From NCBI GenBank assembly GCA_015179045.1, contig WHUZ01000002.1:2418001-2482000 (forward strand): a DNA stretch of 64,000 bases. The letters run 5' to 3'. Below the pieces are notes generated by a model. The model had not been told where the DNA came from. It saw only the letters and a list, made by a program, of their open reading frames with translations, and made no database searches. Every line of letters begins with the position of its first letter. Position 1 is the stretch's first letter. Shown here in pieces: positions 36,124 through 48,430 of this stretch. The position numbers were made by a program, and so were the translations under genes. Source of the stretch: Kalaharituber pfeilii (Eukaryota; Ascomycota; Pezizomycetes; Pezizales; Pezizaceae).

Positions 36124-37000
36124 CTATGAGGACTCCATGTCTCCAAGCACCTTGACGTCCCTTAGCCTGCGGTCAAGAAAATCCCATGTTGATGCAAAAT
36201 CATGTGACTTGTCCTGTGTCATGAAAAGCTCTATCCACCAACAAGGGAGGGAAAAAGGGACGCTAGCCTGCACATCAAAAATGCAGAGTACACGGCGGAC
36301 AGCATAGCGCGTTTGGTGTACCATGTCGTGTTGACGCTGGTGTCGCCGACAACGTACCACATCTCATCTGAGATCTCACTAGCTCGGCAATGGATGTGGG
36401 GATGTTGGATGGAAGCGCCATGATCGCGAGAGCCTTGAGCAATACGGTACAAGAAGGGTCAATATCCAATTCGGAGACAGTGCCAACAACTGACCTGGAA
36501 GTATTGAGAAAGAACGAGAGTGAGGAGAGACATGATAATAGATAAAACTGCGTAGGGGGGCTTGCGCTATTGGACTACTTACTAATCTCTTGCCAGTGGC
36601 TCTCGTTTGCACGAATCCGCTCGATTCTGATTTTCCAGCCAATCTCCATCTCTTTCACGTCACTTGCAAACCCACTACCTGCAACCCCGCCTCTTGCGTC
36701 TTTTCCCCAATTGGGACCAAAGTCCACTCTCTTGTGCAAGTTCAGCCTCTCATTGACAAGATGGTAAATTATGAGCTCAAGCGGGCTGCGTGGGAACAAA
36801 TTAACTAAGATGCCATGATAGCCGGTATCCCTTGCACCCAGGGTGAGTGCCATGTCGGAGAAGTCATATTCGGGCACGTGATTGAGTGCGGAGAAGAGGA
36901 TCGCGGTTTCGGCGTTGTTGAAGGGTGGTGGAGGAGGAGCGTGCTGGTGGGAATGGTAGAGGGGTGGGCGAAGGGGTAAGGAGGAAGAAGTAGTACCTGG
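36124..37000 (-). CDS. COQ9: Ubiquinone biosynthesis protein COQ9 (possible frameshift)
   Basis: Read on the minus strand: a presequence-like stretch (LRPPLYHSHQH), then FNNAETAILFSALNHVPEYD, FSDMALTLGARDTGYHGI, LFPRSPLELIIYHLV, a helix ending RIERIRANESHWQE, ALAIMALPSNIPTSIAEL, DEMWYVVGDTSVNTTWYTKR, and FASTWDFLDRRLRDV to a stop at 36124-36126. This order is that of fungal COQ9, a lipid-binding matrix protein that supports COQ7 hydroxylase in coenzyme Q synthesis. Exon ends near 36583 (GTAAGT donor) and the last exon (start near 36250) are visible. Between IAEL and DEMWY (about 36376-36386) the reading frame shifts by one base and no intron explains it. The 5' exon with the start codon could not be placed with confidence. 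Either a sequencing error or a true lesion is possible. Confidence 0.8.
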
Positions 37001-38524
37001 TACTTACTCAATTTCGGAGTGGGACAGCAGCGAGGGAGAAGCCGGTAGTCCCTCCTAGTAACTACCTACCACCTGTCCTAGTACAGTGCAACCAGACTAA
37101 CCTGTCCCAGTCGAATTGAATCGATCGGTGAACACTGAAGAAACCCCCATGTGCCTACCAGAGCCATCAGAGTTGCTGTTGGAGCAGCCGCTGAAGGGAC
37201 AGTTGAAACGGAGCGGATGCATGGGGTGGTGGAAGGGGGTGCGGCGGGGAGGCGGAGAAGCTGCTTGAAGAGATCTCGGGGGGTGCGATTGAAGGGGCAT
37301 GTGAGACTCTAGGGGTTGGTTCAAGGTGAAGTGGAGTTATTATCAACCAATGCCCTTGTGGAAGTAGAATGTTGCCTCTAGTGATGGAAGTAACAAAAGC
37401 CATAGAGAGGTGTAGAATTGAGGGCCCCGGTTCGACCCTCATGTTGAGCAGGGAAAAGGGTTGCCCGGCACCTTAGAAGATAAATAAGATCGGCTATAAT
37501 GCTCGGACAACATATTGGCGTTGGAACTGGTATTTTATTTTAATTAATTAATTTATTTTTTCTAGCCTATGATGGTTGCTTCTACGGAGTCTTGTCACGA
37601 GATGCCCGAGACGGTCGAGCTGTACTCGAGTACTAGTACATCACAGCAGATGTTCAGGCTCGACACAGCAGGATAATAATCTGCTCAATGCAAAATTATC
37701 CATAAAAACGCTTGCTCTTCATCTATACATTTTGACCTACCAACTGTACACCTAACATCAATATCTTGTTTTCGTCGTAAACTTTTTTAATAACCATAAT
37801 ATTGGCTAACGATTATCCAATTATTCACAGAAGGCTATCACTGACCATGATCCGCCATTGAGTGGTTACGCGATGCCATGGATCGGATGATCTCACCTTT
37901 TATGGCCATCAAACTGGAATTCATGGTCAGAAAATGACCAATGTAAGTGTTGGTGCTGGTGGTTTACACCACGAATATATTTGACTTGTGCATACTTGTG
38001 CAAATACTTGTAAGTACGAGACTATGCATATACTTCTGAGCATAACGTTATACTCTGGAACTAAATACATATACTTTACGCATATTTGAACAATTTTTTC
38101 CGCTAGAATTGCCGAGGGAAACTGTATATCCTTAGTCGACTACTTGCTCTGCATCATTTCGTACAAATGACATTAATCTATATGCCGCCAATTTGGCAAT
38201 CTGAAGGAGAAATCACTCAAGTTATCAGGTCTATCTATACGCTATGTATGTTCTATCCCACCAGTGCCGGCGCTCGATGCCACAAGTAATCCGTACTTCT
38301 AAATATCTAGCACTCCACCAAGCCATCCAAAGCCTTTCTACCAATTAGAAACTACTGACACATTATCGAACATTGCATTCTGATGAAAGCCATACCGAAC
38401 AGGACTGCTTCAAACATGATGGTTTATAGATAACAATTTGGAATACTAAAACAGAAAAAGGCACAGGAAATATTCAGATCTATCATCACACGTAACAAAC
38501 AGACAGGCATCAACACCAGCCCCT
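37001..38524. other. Intergenic with SINE-like copy, COQ9 to AsnRS
   Basis: Contains the 5' part of COQ9 and the repeat at 37390-37520. Right of that, from 37600 to 38500, I see nothing recognisable. Confidence 0.4.
37390..37520 (+). mobile_element. tRNA-derived SINE-like element, copy 2 (partial)
   Basis: Shares GAGAGGTGTAGAATTGAGGG, a B-box-like GGTTCGACCC and GATAAATAAGAT / ATAATGCTCGG with copy 1 at 32297. The 3' part is AT-rich and lacks a clean tail. Sequence just upstream (37290-37390) also resembles the DNA next to copy 3 at 62290-62390. Confidence 0.7.
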
Positions 38525-40476
38525 CTACGGGGTGCACCTGCCAGTCCATCTTGGGTATAGTGAACAATCCCTGATAGTATACCTGTTGCACATCCATGCC
38601 AGGAATCGCTCCAGTCCAAGACCATATCCACCATGAGGTGTAGTTCCGTATCTATCACAGCTCTTAGTCAACTTGTCCGCACTTAATCCTTCAATACTTG
38701 TGAACTTACTTTCTCTGGTCAGTGAACCAGTAGTATGGTTCAGCCCCAATTCCCTCACGCTTATATCCAGCCATCAGCTCATCCAACTCATCCATCCTCA
38801 TGCTTCCGCCAACAATCTCTCCTACGCCTGGCATCAAGCAATCGACAGACTCAGTCACCCTAGGGTCACTAGGAACCTTCTTCATGTAGAATGCTTTGAT
38901 CTCGACTGGGAACTTTGTCAAGAAGATTGGCTTGCCAATCTGATCAGTCATCTTGCGCTCCGCTGCTTCCGCAATGTCATCTCCAAACTTGTGTGGCTCT
39001 CCCTCCTCGTTGGGGATTTCATGCTCAACAAGCCATTTGATCGCATCTTCGTAAGTCATGCGTAGGAAAGGTCGGGATGGCGCAGTAAAAGATGGGTTAA
39101 GTTCTTTAACGAGCGGTGCGATAAGCGGGTCCGTAAGGACATAGTCAATTGTCCTGCAGATGATTTCCTCCAAATGGGCAAGAAGATCATCAAAAGTAAT
39201 GAATGCAAGTTCGGCTTCAATGTGAGTGTATTCACTGAGATGACGTCGAGTCAACGACTTCTCAGCTCGGAAAGACTCCTGAATACAGAAGACATCACCG
39301 AGGGCCGGAAGGCAAGTTTCCAGATAAAGTTGGGAGGATTGTGTAAGGTAGGCCTGTATAGCTGTTACTCATAAGGTGTAACAGAGTAAAACTCAGACTA
39401 CTGACCTTCTGACCATAATAATCGAATTCAAATAGAGTGCTTCCACCTTCGACCTGAGTCTGCACCATGCAAGGAGGGGTAACCTCCAAAAGCCCCAATT
39501 CTTCGTAACTTCTCCTGAAAGCTCTCAAAACACCAGCTCGTACCTTGAGCACTGCGCTTGCCTGCTCGCCTCGAATGACAAGATGTCTCTGGTCATACTT
39601 CGTTTGAGGGTCGGCATCCTTGGCAACTATGTTGGTGACCGCTTCATCACCACCTGGCGCCTTTCCAATCACCTCGTAATAATCTGCTGCCAATTCGTGG
39701 CCACCAGGCGCAGATTTTCCTTCGGGAAGAGGAGAAATAACACCATAGATAGAAATGCTGGTCTCTAGAGTGAAAGTCAAGGCATCGTACGTCTTTGTGA
39801 GAGTATCTGTGAGAACACATTGCAAGTATCCTGTTCCATCTCGGAGAACGATGAAGATCATGTCCTTTTGACTGCGAAGGCGGTGGATCCAGCCACTAAC
39901 CTTCACTCGTTGACCGCGGGAAGCAGTTGCGTCTCGGAGTTTGATGGACTTTGCTGCTGGGAGTGAAGGGTCTTGCTTCAAAACGATGGATTTCGCCTCT
40001 TCCTCCAACGCTTTTCTAGCTGCTTCACGCTGCTTCTCCTCTTCTTCGCGGCGGGCTGCAGCCTCGGCTTCTTTAGCAGCCTTCTTCAGGGCAACCTCGT
40101 AACCCTTCTTTGCCTTCTTCAAAGCAGTGGCAGAAACGTCTTCCCACTTTTCTGCCGATGGGGATTTCCTAGTGTGAAAGACATAGGTAATGTTACGACT
40201 GGAGGTATCTACATGATAGGCAGCAAAGTTGAGGGATTTATATGGTTTATCCTCGGTGCCAGGAGTCTGCTTGTCGTCAATACCGACTTCATCGTCGACA
40301 TAAACTGTGCGGTAAAAGTACAACGTTAGATGCCATTTGATGACTAATTGACTTGTTAAAGCTCTTATCTATGGTGATTGAGTCTTACCATGGACGGTCT
40401 GAGCGGACGGAGAGTCCGTGTTGAGCGACATGGCCGCGGCCGCAGCAGTAATTGCTTCCTTGGCAGCCTCTGCCAT
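38525..40476 (-). CDS. DED81: Cytosolic asparaginyl-tRNA synthetase
   Basis: Exons 40389-40476, 39406-40304, 38710-39353 and 38525-38651 join to 585 residues. A Lys/Glu/Ala-rich helical region (about residues 85-130) precedes the OB-fold anticodon-binding domain ([20 protein letters not shown]). The class II catalytic core shows [14 protein letters not shown], motif 2 [21 protein letters not shown] (written here across its Arg loop) and motif 3 [12 protein letters not shown], ending [33 protein letters not shown] is diagnostic of the Asp/Asn family, and the eukaryotic N-terminal extension points to the cytosolic AsnRS rather than the mitochondrial one. It charges tRNA-Asn with asparagine. Intron sizes are 84, 52 and 58 nt. 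Confidence 0.96.
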
Positions 40477-41719
40477 TGCTAATCGAGTATTCAAGTGTTG
40501 TTTTCTGCGGGATTCGAAATGTGCCAATTAGAAGTCTGCCGTTGGGAGACTTGGAACGTTGCTCAGGGTCTGGTTGTTCCAAGGGGCGGGGGCGGGCAGA
40601 TAAGGGGGCCCTGCTTATCGCACTAGCCCTGTGAGTCAATCCGTGGCTCGAAGTGTGGCTCAACAGCTCATCTTGGCGCCGCTCCCGGTGCTAAGCTTTT
40701 CGAACCGGGCCGCGGATCGCGGCCGTCGCACAAGCTGCTTGGCATCCATAAAGGCGATGAAAGACACCAATGGTAACGACGAGGTATCCCTTTGGCTTTA
40801 AAAACACCACCTCCCCTTATATCAGTGGTACGAGCACTCACAATTCTATGTGCTTGGAAACTTGAGGTAGCCAGTCTCTCTTATGGCCAATAGCAAAGTA
40901 GCAGTCATAGCTGAATATGGCTAGATATTTATGCATGTTTCTATCTCGGAATGCGGTAGAGAGGGGTATCAATTAGTCTAATGAGATTCCAAAGATTAAG
41001 TAGCTATGATACCTCCGATAACCTCATGGCTAAATTGGCTCAAAAGTCTGAAAACGCTACAGAAATGTAATACGTATACAGTCTCGTAGCTAGACGCTGA
41101 CTAGGCATGTTGGAGGGTCGGTGCAACCAGACTAGGGCATGTTATTCCATTTGGTAACCAAATTTGGATTGTTGATTCAATATTGTAGTTACAATACTCT
41201 TACTTGTGAGTTGAATTTATGTATCAAACTCACAGCGGAAATCTCAACATGAAGTCAGTTATGAGGATTGAGACGGGCCCTTTGAGATCAGCAAGGCTTA
41301 CTTCGGGACCAAGTCGGGGCACCAATCAGGGCTAGGCTCTTCAATGATGCCAAGGCGGCATAGAATCCTTCAGATCTATGTTGGTCCGTCAGCGAGGATA
41401 AATAAATGAACTTGTATTGTCAACAGGATCATGACTCATGGGTGGTTACGAGACTAACTCATGGGCATCGTCATCAAATCACACAAGATTAGACAATTAC
41501 CTGGCGACGAGTGGTCGACTGATATTGCCTATTTGGCTAGCACGACGGTTAGACACCTCACTTTATTGTACTAGTATGCGGTTCAGTTCACTCGAATTGG
41601 TGTGGATGCAACATCGATATTTTATAATATACTGGCTTTGAACCGGTTTTGTAAGCGGAAATTGTAGAATGGCGATGATCTGCAAAAATTGAAAAGAAAT
41701 AAGTAAAGAAGAAATAATT
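40477..41719. other. Intergenic, AsnRS promoter side
   Basis: 1.2 kb with no recognised gene. A GC-rich stretch just upstream of AsnRS (40540-40760) is consistent with a housekeeping promoter. Confidence 0.4.
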
Positions 41720-43600
41720 CTAAGCGCGGCCTGCAGGGGAAAGTCGAGAATTTCGACGCTCAATTGCCTCCGTCATAGCAGGAATCCAGTAACTTTCAAG
41801 CCATGCTTTAGCAGCTGCTACCCATGTTGCAATTCTGCAGACACCCTCTGCTTTGGTCATGTCGCCAATAGCGTCATCCCCTGGCCTGTTCCTCGCGATC
41901 ACCTTACCTTGGCCATCCATGTAAACCACCCCCCAATTCCAAACCCCCATCGTAATCTGCACCGTTAATACCATTAGGCATTTCCGTCTCAAAGAGATTT
42001 CTTGGGCCTCCTCTGCAGCAGCTGCTTGGGCAGTTCGTGTTGTCCGTCCCCTTCTTCCATTTGGCGGGCGCATGCCAGACTCACCTAATAATCCCCTTCC
42101 GTCGAAAAGTTGCTGGTCAATAGCCAGAAGACATGCCGCCGCTGCGACAGCGAGTTGGTTTTCGGTCTCCTGTGGATCCCCGGAACACTTGCACGCGATC
42201 AGTAGCAGTGGCGGCTCCTGAATGGAGGACTCAGCAAAAGGCGACAAGTAGATTTTACTACTGTTTGAGGAATCAAGTGCCGTTGTAAACGTCACAAAGG
42301 CTGGATGTATGCGGTCCATGGTTAGAATCAAGTCCACCTGGGACCACCAGAACATAGCGCCAGCTTGGTTGCGCGGCAACAAATCTGTATTGAGGGACAA
42401 GTGCTTGCTAGCCATAACCGAGAATTCGTGGGTCAGCTCAATTCACTAGAAGTCAGAATATCACTCACACGTTATTGGCCCATATTCCAGTGATATGGGA
42501 CTTGGAAAAAATCGCCATAATGTGATCTGCTTCCAATAGCTTGCATACAAGTGTGGATAGCACGGTATCCCCATTCCCCTCTTCGATGCATTGTTTCGAC
42601 CTTGAAGAGATTTCACAGAAGAATCTCAACAGTGCAGTGGAGTGAGATAGTTCGCTAGTCTGTGTAATCTCAGCAGAGCGGTGATTTATTTCTGTATTCT
42701 CCCCAATTGATTGTGAGGGACGGCCATTCTGCCCATCTTGGTCAACAACTCCGGCCCTTGATGGATCTGAGATCCCCAGGTGCTATTCCCACACATCTGT
42801 CAGTGAATCTGCTGCTGAGAATTTTGGTAGCACTTAGTAGCATCCAATGCACTTACTGTCTCCAAAACCTGCGGCATCCATGATTTGCTGTAGTGTGACT
42901 TGGAAAGGTCGAGAAGACCTAGCACCCTCGTAACTGGCGATGACGCAGATCCCTCCAACAAGGGCCCGTATTGAAATAGAATAGGGGGATTACCCTTGCT
43001 CAGATCCAGCCTGGTTTGCCTTGGTCTAGCAGTTTGCATAGGCGCAGATAATGGATGGAGGAGTCCCTCCCCAGGGTGCAGTGACGGCAGCGCATTGGGT
43101 GAAGGGGGCTTGGAAGGTGGTGACATTGGTCTCAACAGCTCCAGCTCAGGAACAGAGGTTACCCAGGCGTCAATTCTTTTAAATTCGCGCATGTTCTCTC
43201 CAGTGGGGATATGGATAGCAAGCGCACTATTAAATGCTTCCGACTCATCATTGTCGAGGCCGTCTTTCTCATTAATGAAATTTTGACTGAACTGTGCTTG
43301 TATTTCTTCAAAATTGCCATTCCTAGGCTTCGTTTCAGCGCATGCAACGGGTGCTGATTGCGATACCTTTTTCAGCCGTTCTTTGTGCTGTTGGTCTGGT
43401 CGTACCACCGTTTCCTTCTGTTTCGACCTCGCTTTCTTTCTTGCCGCAGACTTGCTAGGTTTTAAGGCAACAGTGCCCCGCTCTTGCGAGTGTTTACTGC
43501 GTATTGCAGTCCTCCTGGAATGTAATTGTTGTTGTCCTCTTGTCCTTTGCGGAGGAAGTTCGGGAATCTTTGAAAAACGCTGGCTAGACCGTAAGCGCAT
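41720..43600 (-). CDS. Fungal PD-(D/E)XK nuclease-like protein
   Basis: Exons 42857-43600, 42469-42782 and 41720-42407 (introns 74 and 61 nt) give 581 residues. The N-terminal 240 residues are basic, Ser/Pro-rich and disordered. From about residue 280 the order CIEEGNGD, LVCKLLEADHI, NTDLLPRN, SQVDLILTMD, PLLLIACKCSG..ETENQLAVA, LMVLTVQITMGVW and VCRIATWVAAAKAW matches the helix-strand order of the fungal PD-(D/E)XK-like domain common in Pezizomycotina, with D (VDLIL) and CKC as candidate core residues in place of the usual ExK. That glutamate is not obvious, so catalysis may be lost. Function is unknown; members are often duplicated near repeats. Assignment is from memory of the family pattern. 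Confidence 0.68.
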
Positions 43601-45539
43601 TGAGACAACTTTGCGCTGTCAACTGGATTGCAAGCGTAATTTTCTCACTGCCAGTAGTTTCCCCCGAATAGGATTGTACGTATTTCGTATTTGGTGAATG
43701 TATTCCGTCAACAATTTAAGGGCAAAGGCCGCCTACTGCTTTTGCTCTGCTAATCAAAGTCCAGCCCCTGTATTTCAGTACTGCGTCTGTGACGATTGGT
43801 ATTGTAGGTGTCGTGCAAACTCGAATAATTTACTACGAATATGCTACAATAAATACGGGATAAGGGACTGTGACGTGCATTATTCGAGTTGGAAAGGAGT
43901 CTGAACACATCGATTCCCATGCTTTCTTTGTGTGAGCTGAATACCTAAATTGTGTTTCCTACATTCTGTCCCACTGGGATGACTATAGTAAGATAGATTC
44001 TGTTGTAGTGTAATGAGACAGATAACAAAGGAGCATAAAGAGACAGAAAGGGGTTTCAATGCCAGTGACGTGTTTCATGAAGCAACAAAGGGAAAGAATT
44101 GTCACGGGTAAGTGGGTTTACATAGCAGATTTTGCGGGATCCTTTGTGGTAGGGGGCTTAGCAATCACTCTTGATGTACCAGTATCATAGTGTAGAGCGT
44201 CTTGCCCGATTGGGTAATTTACTTGACCGGGCAAGGAAGATGGCTGGAGCCTGGAGGATAAACTCTCTCCAGATCGTCTCGAAGGAAGAGAACGAAGATC
44301 ACATCTCAAGATACCAGTGTGCAGCAGTAGCAGTCCAGTCTTGTGCACAGGAGGCACCTGTCCACTCACTTGCGGTTGCAGTTTATCTATAGCTAAGGAA
44401 GTCTCCAACTCTATCTCAAGTCGCTCCCGTCAAAGTGGCTTCTTCAGAGTCTGAGGGGCTACTCCAAATCAAGCTCCGTAAAGAGCAATTATCCCCTGCC
44501 TGATTGGCACTGAAGCTGCTAGCATTGGTAGCTGATCCCGCAGTTGAATCATCAGTACCATGTATCAAATCTGTCAACAGAAGTCACTGTGCTTGATATA
44601 GAGTACCTAGCCCCCTTGTTCAGGAAAACCCTGGCCACAATGAAGTAAATATCTGTCTCGGCTTTCCACACTCCGGAACTGCATCAAAGTGACCCATCAT
44701 ATGGTCATGCACTGCGTCTTCCGTTGTTTTTGTTTGACGTCCGTTATGACAAAACACGTCGTGACCCCCCCCCCCCCCCTCCCCCCCCCACCATGACTCA
44801 AAATGAGAGGAGCTAGAAAACATGGAAAATAAATCATAGAAAAGTTCTGTGATTTCCTCCTATCCTTCCTTTCTCCATTTTATCGGACTTCAAGCAATAT
44901 TCTCTAATCATTCCCGCCATCTCTTATCTCTCGAAACCTCTCAATTCCTTATAGTCCACTGCCGGACCTAGTCACCTTCCTCCTAAATCCCGAGCCCTCA
45001 TAGACTTATAGTAATGGCCCCACCCCAATAACTCCAGAATACTTGAGATGAATATCCTCCTTATGCTGAAACCTAATAGGAAATTAGCAACTGTCTAGAC
45101 ATATACTACTCGCACCAAACTCACTCTCCAAGACACTCCAAGCAAATGCCTCCTTTACCTATACCTGTGCTCCCAGGCGCTAATAGCCACCTTCTCCCTA
45201 TAGTATTATTCCCAACACATTCTCCATCTCCCCATTCCTCAACGTCGGATAAATGCTCACGTGGTCAAGTAGGTCTAACATGGCACAGGTAAAGTAGAAC
45301 CGGCATAGTTAGATAAGTCGGGAACATGGCATTGTTGGTGAATAAGCTATCAGGGAATGCGAGAGACAACAGAGCCGAAGTATAGGATACAGAGCGGTGG
45401 AGCCGTGGTATATGGAGAGGAAGGAAAATTTCTATTGAAGGCGACATACTTTATATATTTATCGATGCATTGCATGATATAGAATAGTCTTTTTGTTTGA
45501 ATTAACGAACTCTCTTTATTCTAACACTCACACGTGCGT
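43601..45539. other. Intergenic, 1.9 kb without a recognised gene
   Basis: Contains a C-rich homopolymer at 44765-44789. No coding family features. Confidence 0.4.
44765..44789 (+). repeat. Poly(C) tract
   Basis: About 24 C residues interrupted once by T. Such tracts are prone to length errors and replication slippage. Confidence 0.95.
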
Positions 45540-46061
45540 TCACCCAACAATCCTCCCCGCATCTAAACTCCCAAAGACACACAAAGCAATCCCTGATAGC
45601 TCAGCAGTTGTGAACAGTATATCCATCACGTTTGGATGAACTCTGTCAAACAGCACATTGTAAGGAATAGTGATCGATACATTTGCAGGACTAGCAGTGC
45701 TGGTAGCATCAATATCAGTAACATCGATTGCAAGTGGCACAATTGCTAGGGAATGTCGGGTCTTTCTGTACGGATTTTGGCTGTAGCTGCCAAGTTTCCG
45801 ACATGTACTGAATTCGGGTCCGTCCTTATTGACGAGCACAATGGTAACAAATTTTGTAAACCCTCCGCTGTTCAGAAGCCACCATTTTGCATCAATTTGG
45901 AGCTACTTCTACAGTTCCGAGTTTCCAAGCTCAATCATGACGTTTGACCATGTACTATTTCCACCCATCCTTGACGGACATTCCAACCCCATGTCCCCTT
46001 GATCATTGCCCAGAACAGTAGTAATACATTCTTCCGACTCCGTCAATGGACTGCTAGTCAT
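45540..46061 (-). pseudogene. Broken gene of a fungal WWL-motif family
   Basis: From an ATG at 46059-46061 the minus strand reads WSNVMIELGNSEL, then two in-frame TAG codons (45909-45911 and 45903-45905), then LQIDAKWWLLNSGGFTKFVT, a long polar stretch, and ANVSITIPYNVLFDRVHPNV ending at 45540. The order (glutamate-x-glycine-x-serine-glutamate, then DAKWWL-x-NSGG, then a beta strand and a late LFD/DIxFTAxELS block) fits an uncharacterised Pezizomycotina family with restriction-endonuclease-like features. Homologues continue unbroken across the place where the stops occur. The family link is from memory and its function is unknown. Confidence 0.6.
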
Positions 46062-46756
46062 GCTCTAGGATTCTCATGATACGAGAGAGGATTCTCTTTT
46101 ATTATCACAAGTCACTCCCATTTTTCTCTTGATTATTTTCTTTTTTTCTTTGCATATAGCTTTCGCATGAAATAAAAAAGGAAAAAAAAAAAAAAAAAAT
46201 TCCGAACTCTAAACGAAACATTTTCTCTTCCATAACTGAAGCAACTCCCCGCCATGTGAGCGACTAGAGGTTTTAGTGGTGATATCAAAGCCTGTGAGAG
46301 ATGCTGGGTACAGCGGAAAGCAAAAGTATAGAATAGATGACCATTGGAAGATTTGGGCAACAGAGTAGCAGAGGGATATATTGAGACTGGCTACCGGTCG
46401 GGCATGCGAACATTACTATGCTAAGAGGCGGCACGGAGTGGATTGAATTATTGATATATTAGTTAGCACCATGAAGAGAAAAATAAACGAGTGAATGATG
46501 GATAGTGGGTCTTTGTTTCTTTAATTTTTTTTTTTCTCAAGTGTTTTTGTTTCAATTAAAGAGGATTAAAATCTATCTATTATTTCATTGAAGTTGAAGG
46601 GGGACCCACGAAGTGGGGCACAGCCCATCCGAAGGACCTGGCTAGGGGTGCAGCACCGAGAGCTATGTTTTCCCAAGTATTGCTGGAACGTAAAATTTCC
46701 TAAATGGGAAACACAGCTACTTTTAGGTTGTATGAGTTTTATCATACAGTACTTAC
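46062..46756. other. Intergenic, left flank of the Copia insertion
   Basis: Short A/T runs at 46133-46200. The last five bases CTTAC (46752-46756) are the left target-site copy of the Copia element. Confidence 0.6.
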
Positions 46757-46984
46757 TGAGGAAAGAAGAAAGACGGAATGAAGCTTGTTCATTTCTACCA
46801 CGACCATCGAGGTCGAAACAGCTGCTATATATACATGAGGGTTTGCCATAGACTTGTGGCGACAAAGAAAAAATTTTATACATGATGTTGAATAGACTCA
46901 TATAGAACGAGCCAATAGGTATCACCGTCAGGCGATGTCACGTGAGTGGCACGGGTGCCAAGATCTCACTAGAGTATTCTAACA
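46757..46984 (-). repeat. Copia 3' LTR
   Basis: 228 bp, identical to the 5' LTR. It is the 3' copy because gag-pol runs on the minus strand towards it. Confidence 0.97.
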
Positions 46985-46996
46985 CACCCCCTCAAT
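46985..46996 (-). promoter_or_regulatory. Polypurine tract
   Basis: Minus-strand TTGAGGGGGTG lies directly before the 3' LTR, the expected place for plus-strand DNA priming. Confidence 0.75.
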
Positions 46997-47397
46997 CGAG
47001 ATTGTGCAAGCACAATGAGATTGCTAAAACGCTAAACATCCTTGACATCTATGACATCTTGACATCCATGATATCTGGCCTCGTTAAAACTCTCCAATGA
47101 TCTCTCATATCATTGCACGCAGTGCCATATACCGAAAAACCTTTGCAGGAGAAAACGGTAAAGGAAGAGAAAGAGTACCAGGTCGCTTGCCAGTGAGTTC
47201 CCTATCGCGCGGGCTTGTAGCAGCCTATTACTAAAGCATTCAGTCATTTCAACCTTGTCAACCATCGAATCACCACATCACTTCACATCACATCACCTCC
47301 TCACCCTAAGCAGTATCGTATTCAATGTTGTATCATCGTTACCCCCTCACCCTAAGGAATATGGTGCATGCACGTATGCAACTACACACGCACGGAA

Positions 47398-48430
47398 TTA
47401 CACACCCCCTGACGCCGACTTCACAAGTCCCATGCTTCGCATATGACGATGATGTGTCTCGCTTGGCAGAACCTTCGTTAGCAGGTCTGCAGGGTTTTCT
47501 TTGGTGTTTACCCTAATGAGCTCTATGAGCTTCGTTTCCACGGCTTCACGAATAAAGTGATGACGGATATCAATGTGCTTTGTGCGATCGTGGTGTTTAG
47601 GGTTTTTAGCGAGGTCCATTGCACCGTTGTTGTCAATAAGGATTTTCTGTGGAGAGAGTTGAATTTCCTTACGTCCAAGGATTTCGTCATATAGGCGGCG
47701 GAGCCAGATAGCTTCTTTACTGGCTTCAGTGGCTGCCATATATTCAGCTTCGGTACTGGAGAGAGCAACAGTTGGTTGTCTTCTTGATTTCCAAGAGATA
47801 GCACCCCCTGAAAGAGAGAAGACATAGCCTGTTGTTGAACGTCGTTTTTCGAGATCTCCAGCCCAGTCAGAGTCACAGAATCCTATGAGGTCGCTGCAGC
47901 TGCTACCGGAGTAGGTTATTCCTACATTTGATGTTTGCTTGAGGTAGCGTAGGGTTTTCTTTGCTGCTTCAAGGTGCGTTTTTGTTGGATTTGTGTTGTA
48001 TCGTCCTAATGTTGACACAGTATATGCTAGGTCGGGTCGGGTGGCTATCATTGCGTACATGAGTTTTCCTACAATTGACTGATATAGGGTGGTTTTCTTC
48101 GCATCGAGGGGCTTGAGCTCGGATTCGGGTTCGAGTTCGGTATAAGCGGTGGATTCAATTTCGGGTTCGGTATTATACGCGGTGAGTTTGTGGTTCGTTG
48201 GGAGTGGTGTTGAGAGGCCATTGCATTCTAACATATTGAATTGTGCTAGAATGCTGTTGATATATTTTGACTGATGCAGGCGGATTGTTCTCGCCTTTCG
48301 ATCGCGCTCAATTTCAATTGCTATGAATGATCTTGCCTGGCCTAGGTCTTTCATGCTATACTTTTCGCATAGCCGCTTCTTGACGTACTGGATAGGGAGG
48401 GAATTGTTCGCATCGGCAGTGGGAGAAAAT
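47398..48430 (-). CDS. Copia pol, RT C-terminus and RNase H (frameshifted part)
   Basis: Continues pol after the frameshift near 48425-48432. It starts IFSPTADANNSLPIQYVKKR and holds RT thumb SMKDLGQ and HQSKYINSIL. The RNase H/Copia C-terminal domain shows IGFCDSDWAGD, RRSTTGYVF, TVALSSTEAEYMA, IDNNGAMDLAKNP and HIDIRHHFIRE, to a stop at 47398. The D, E and D residues of RNase H are present. Confidence 0.9.
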
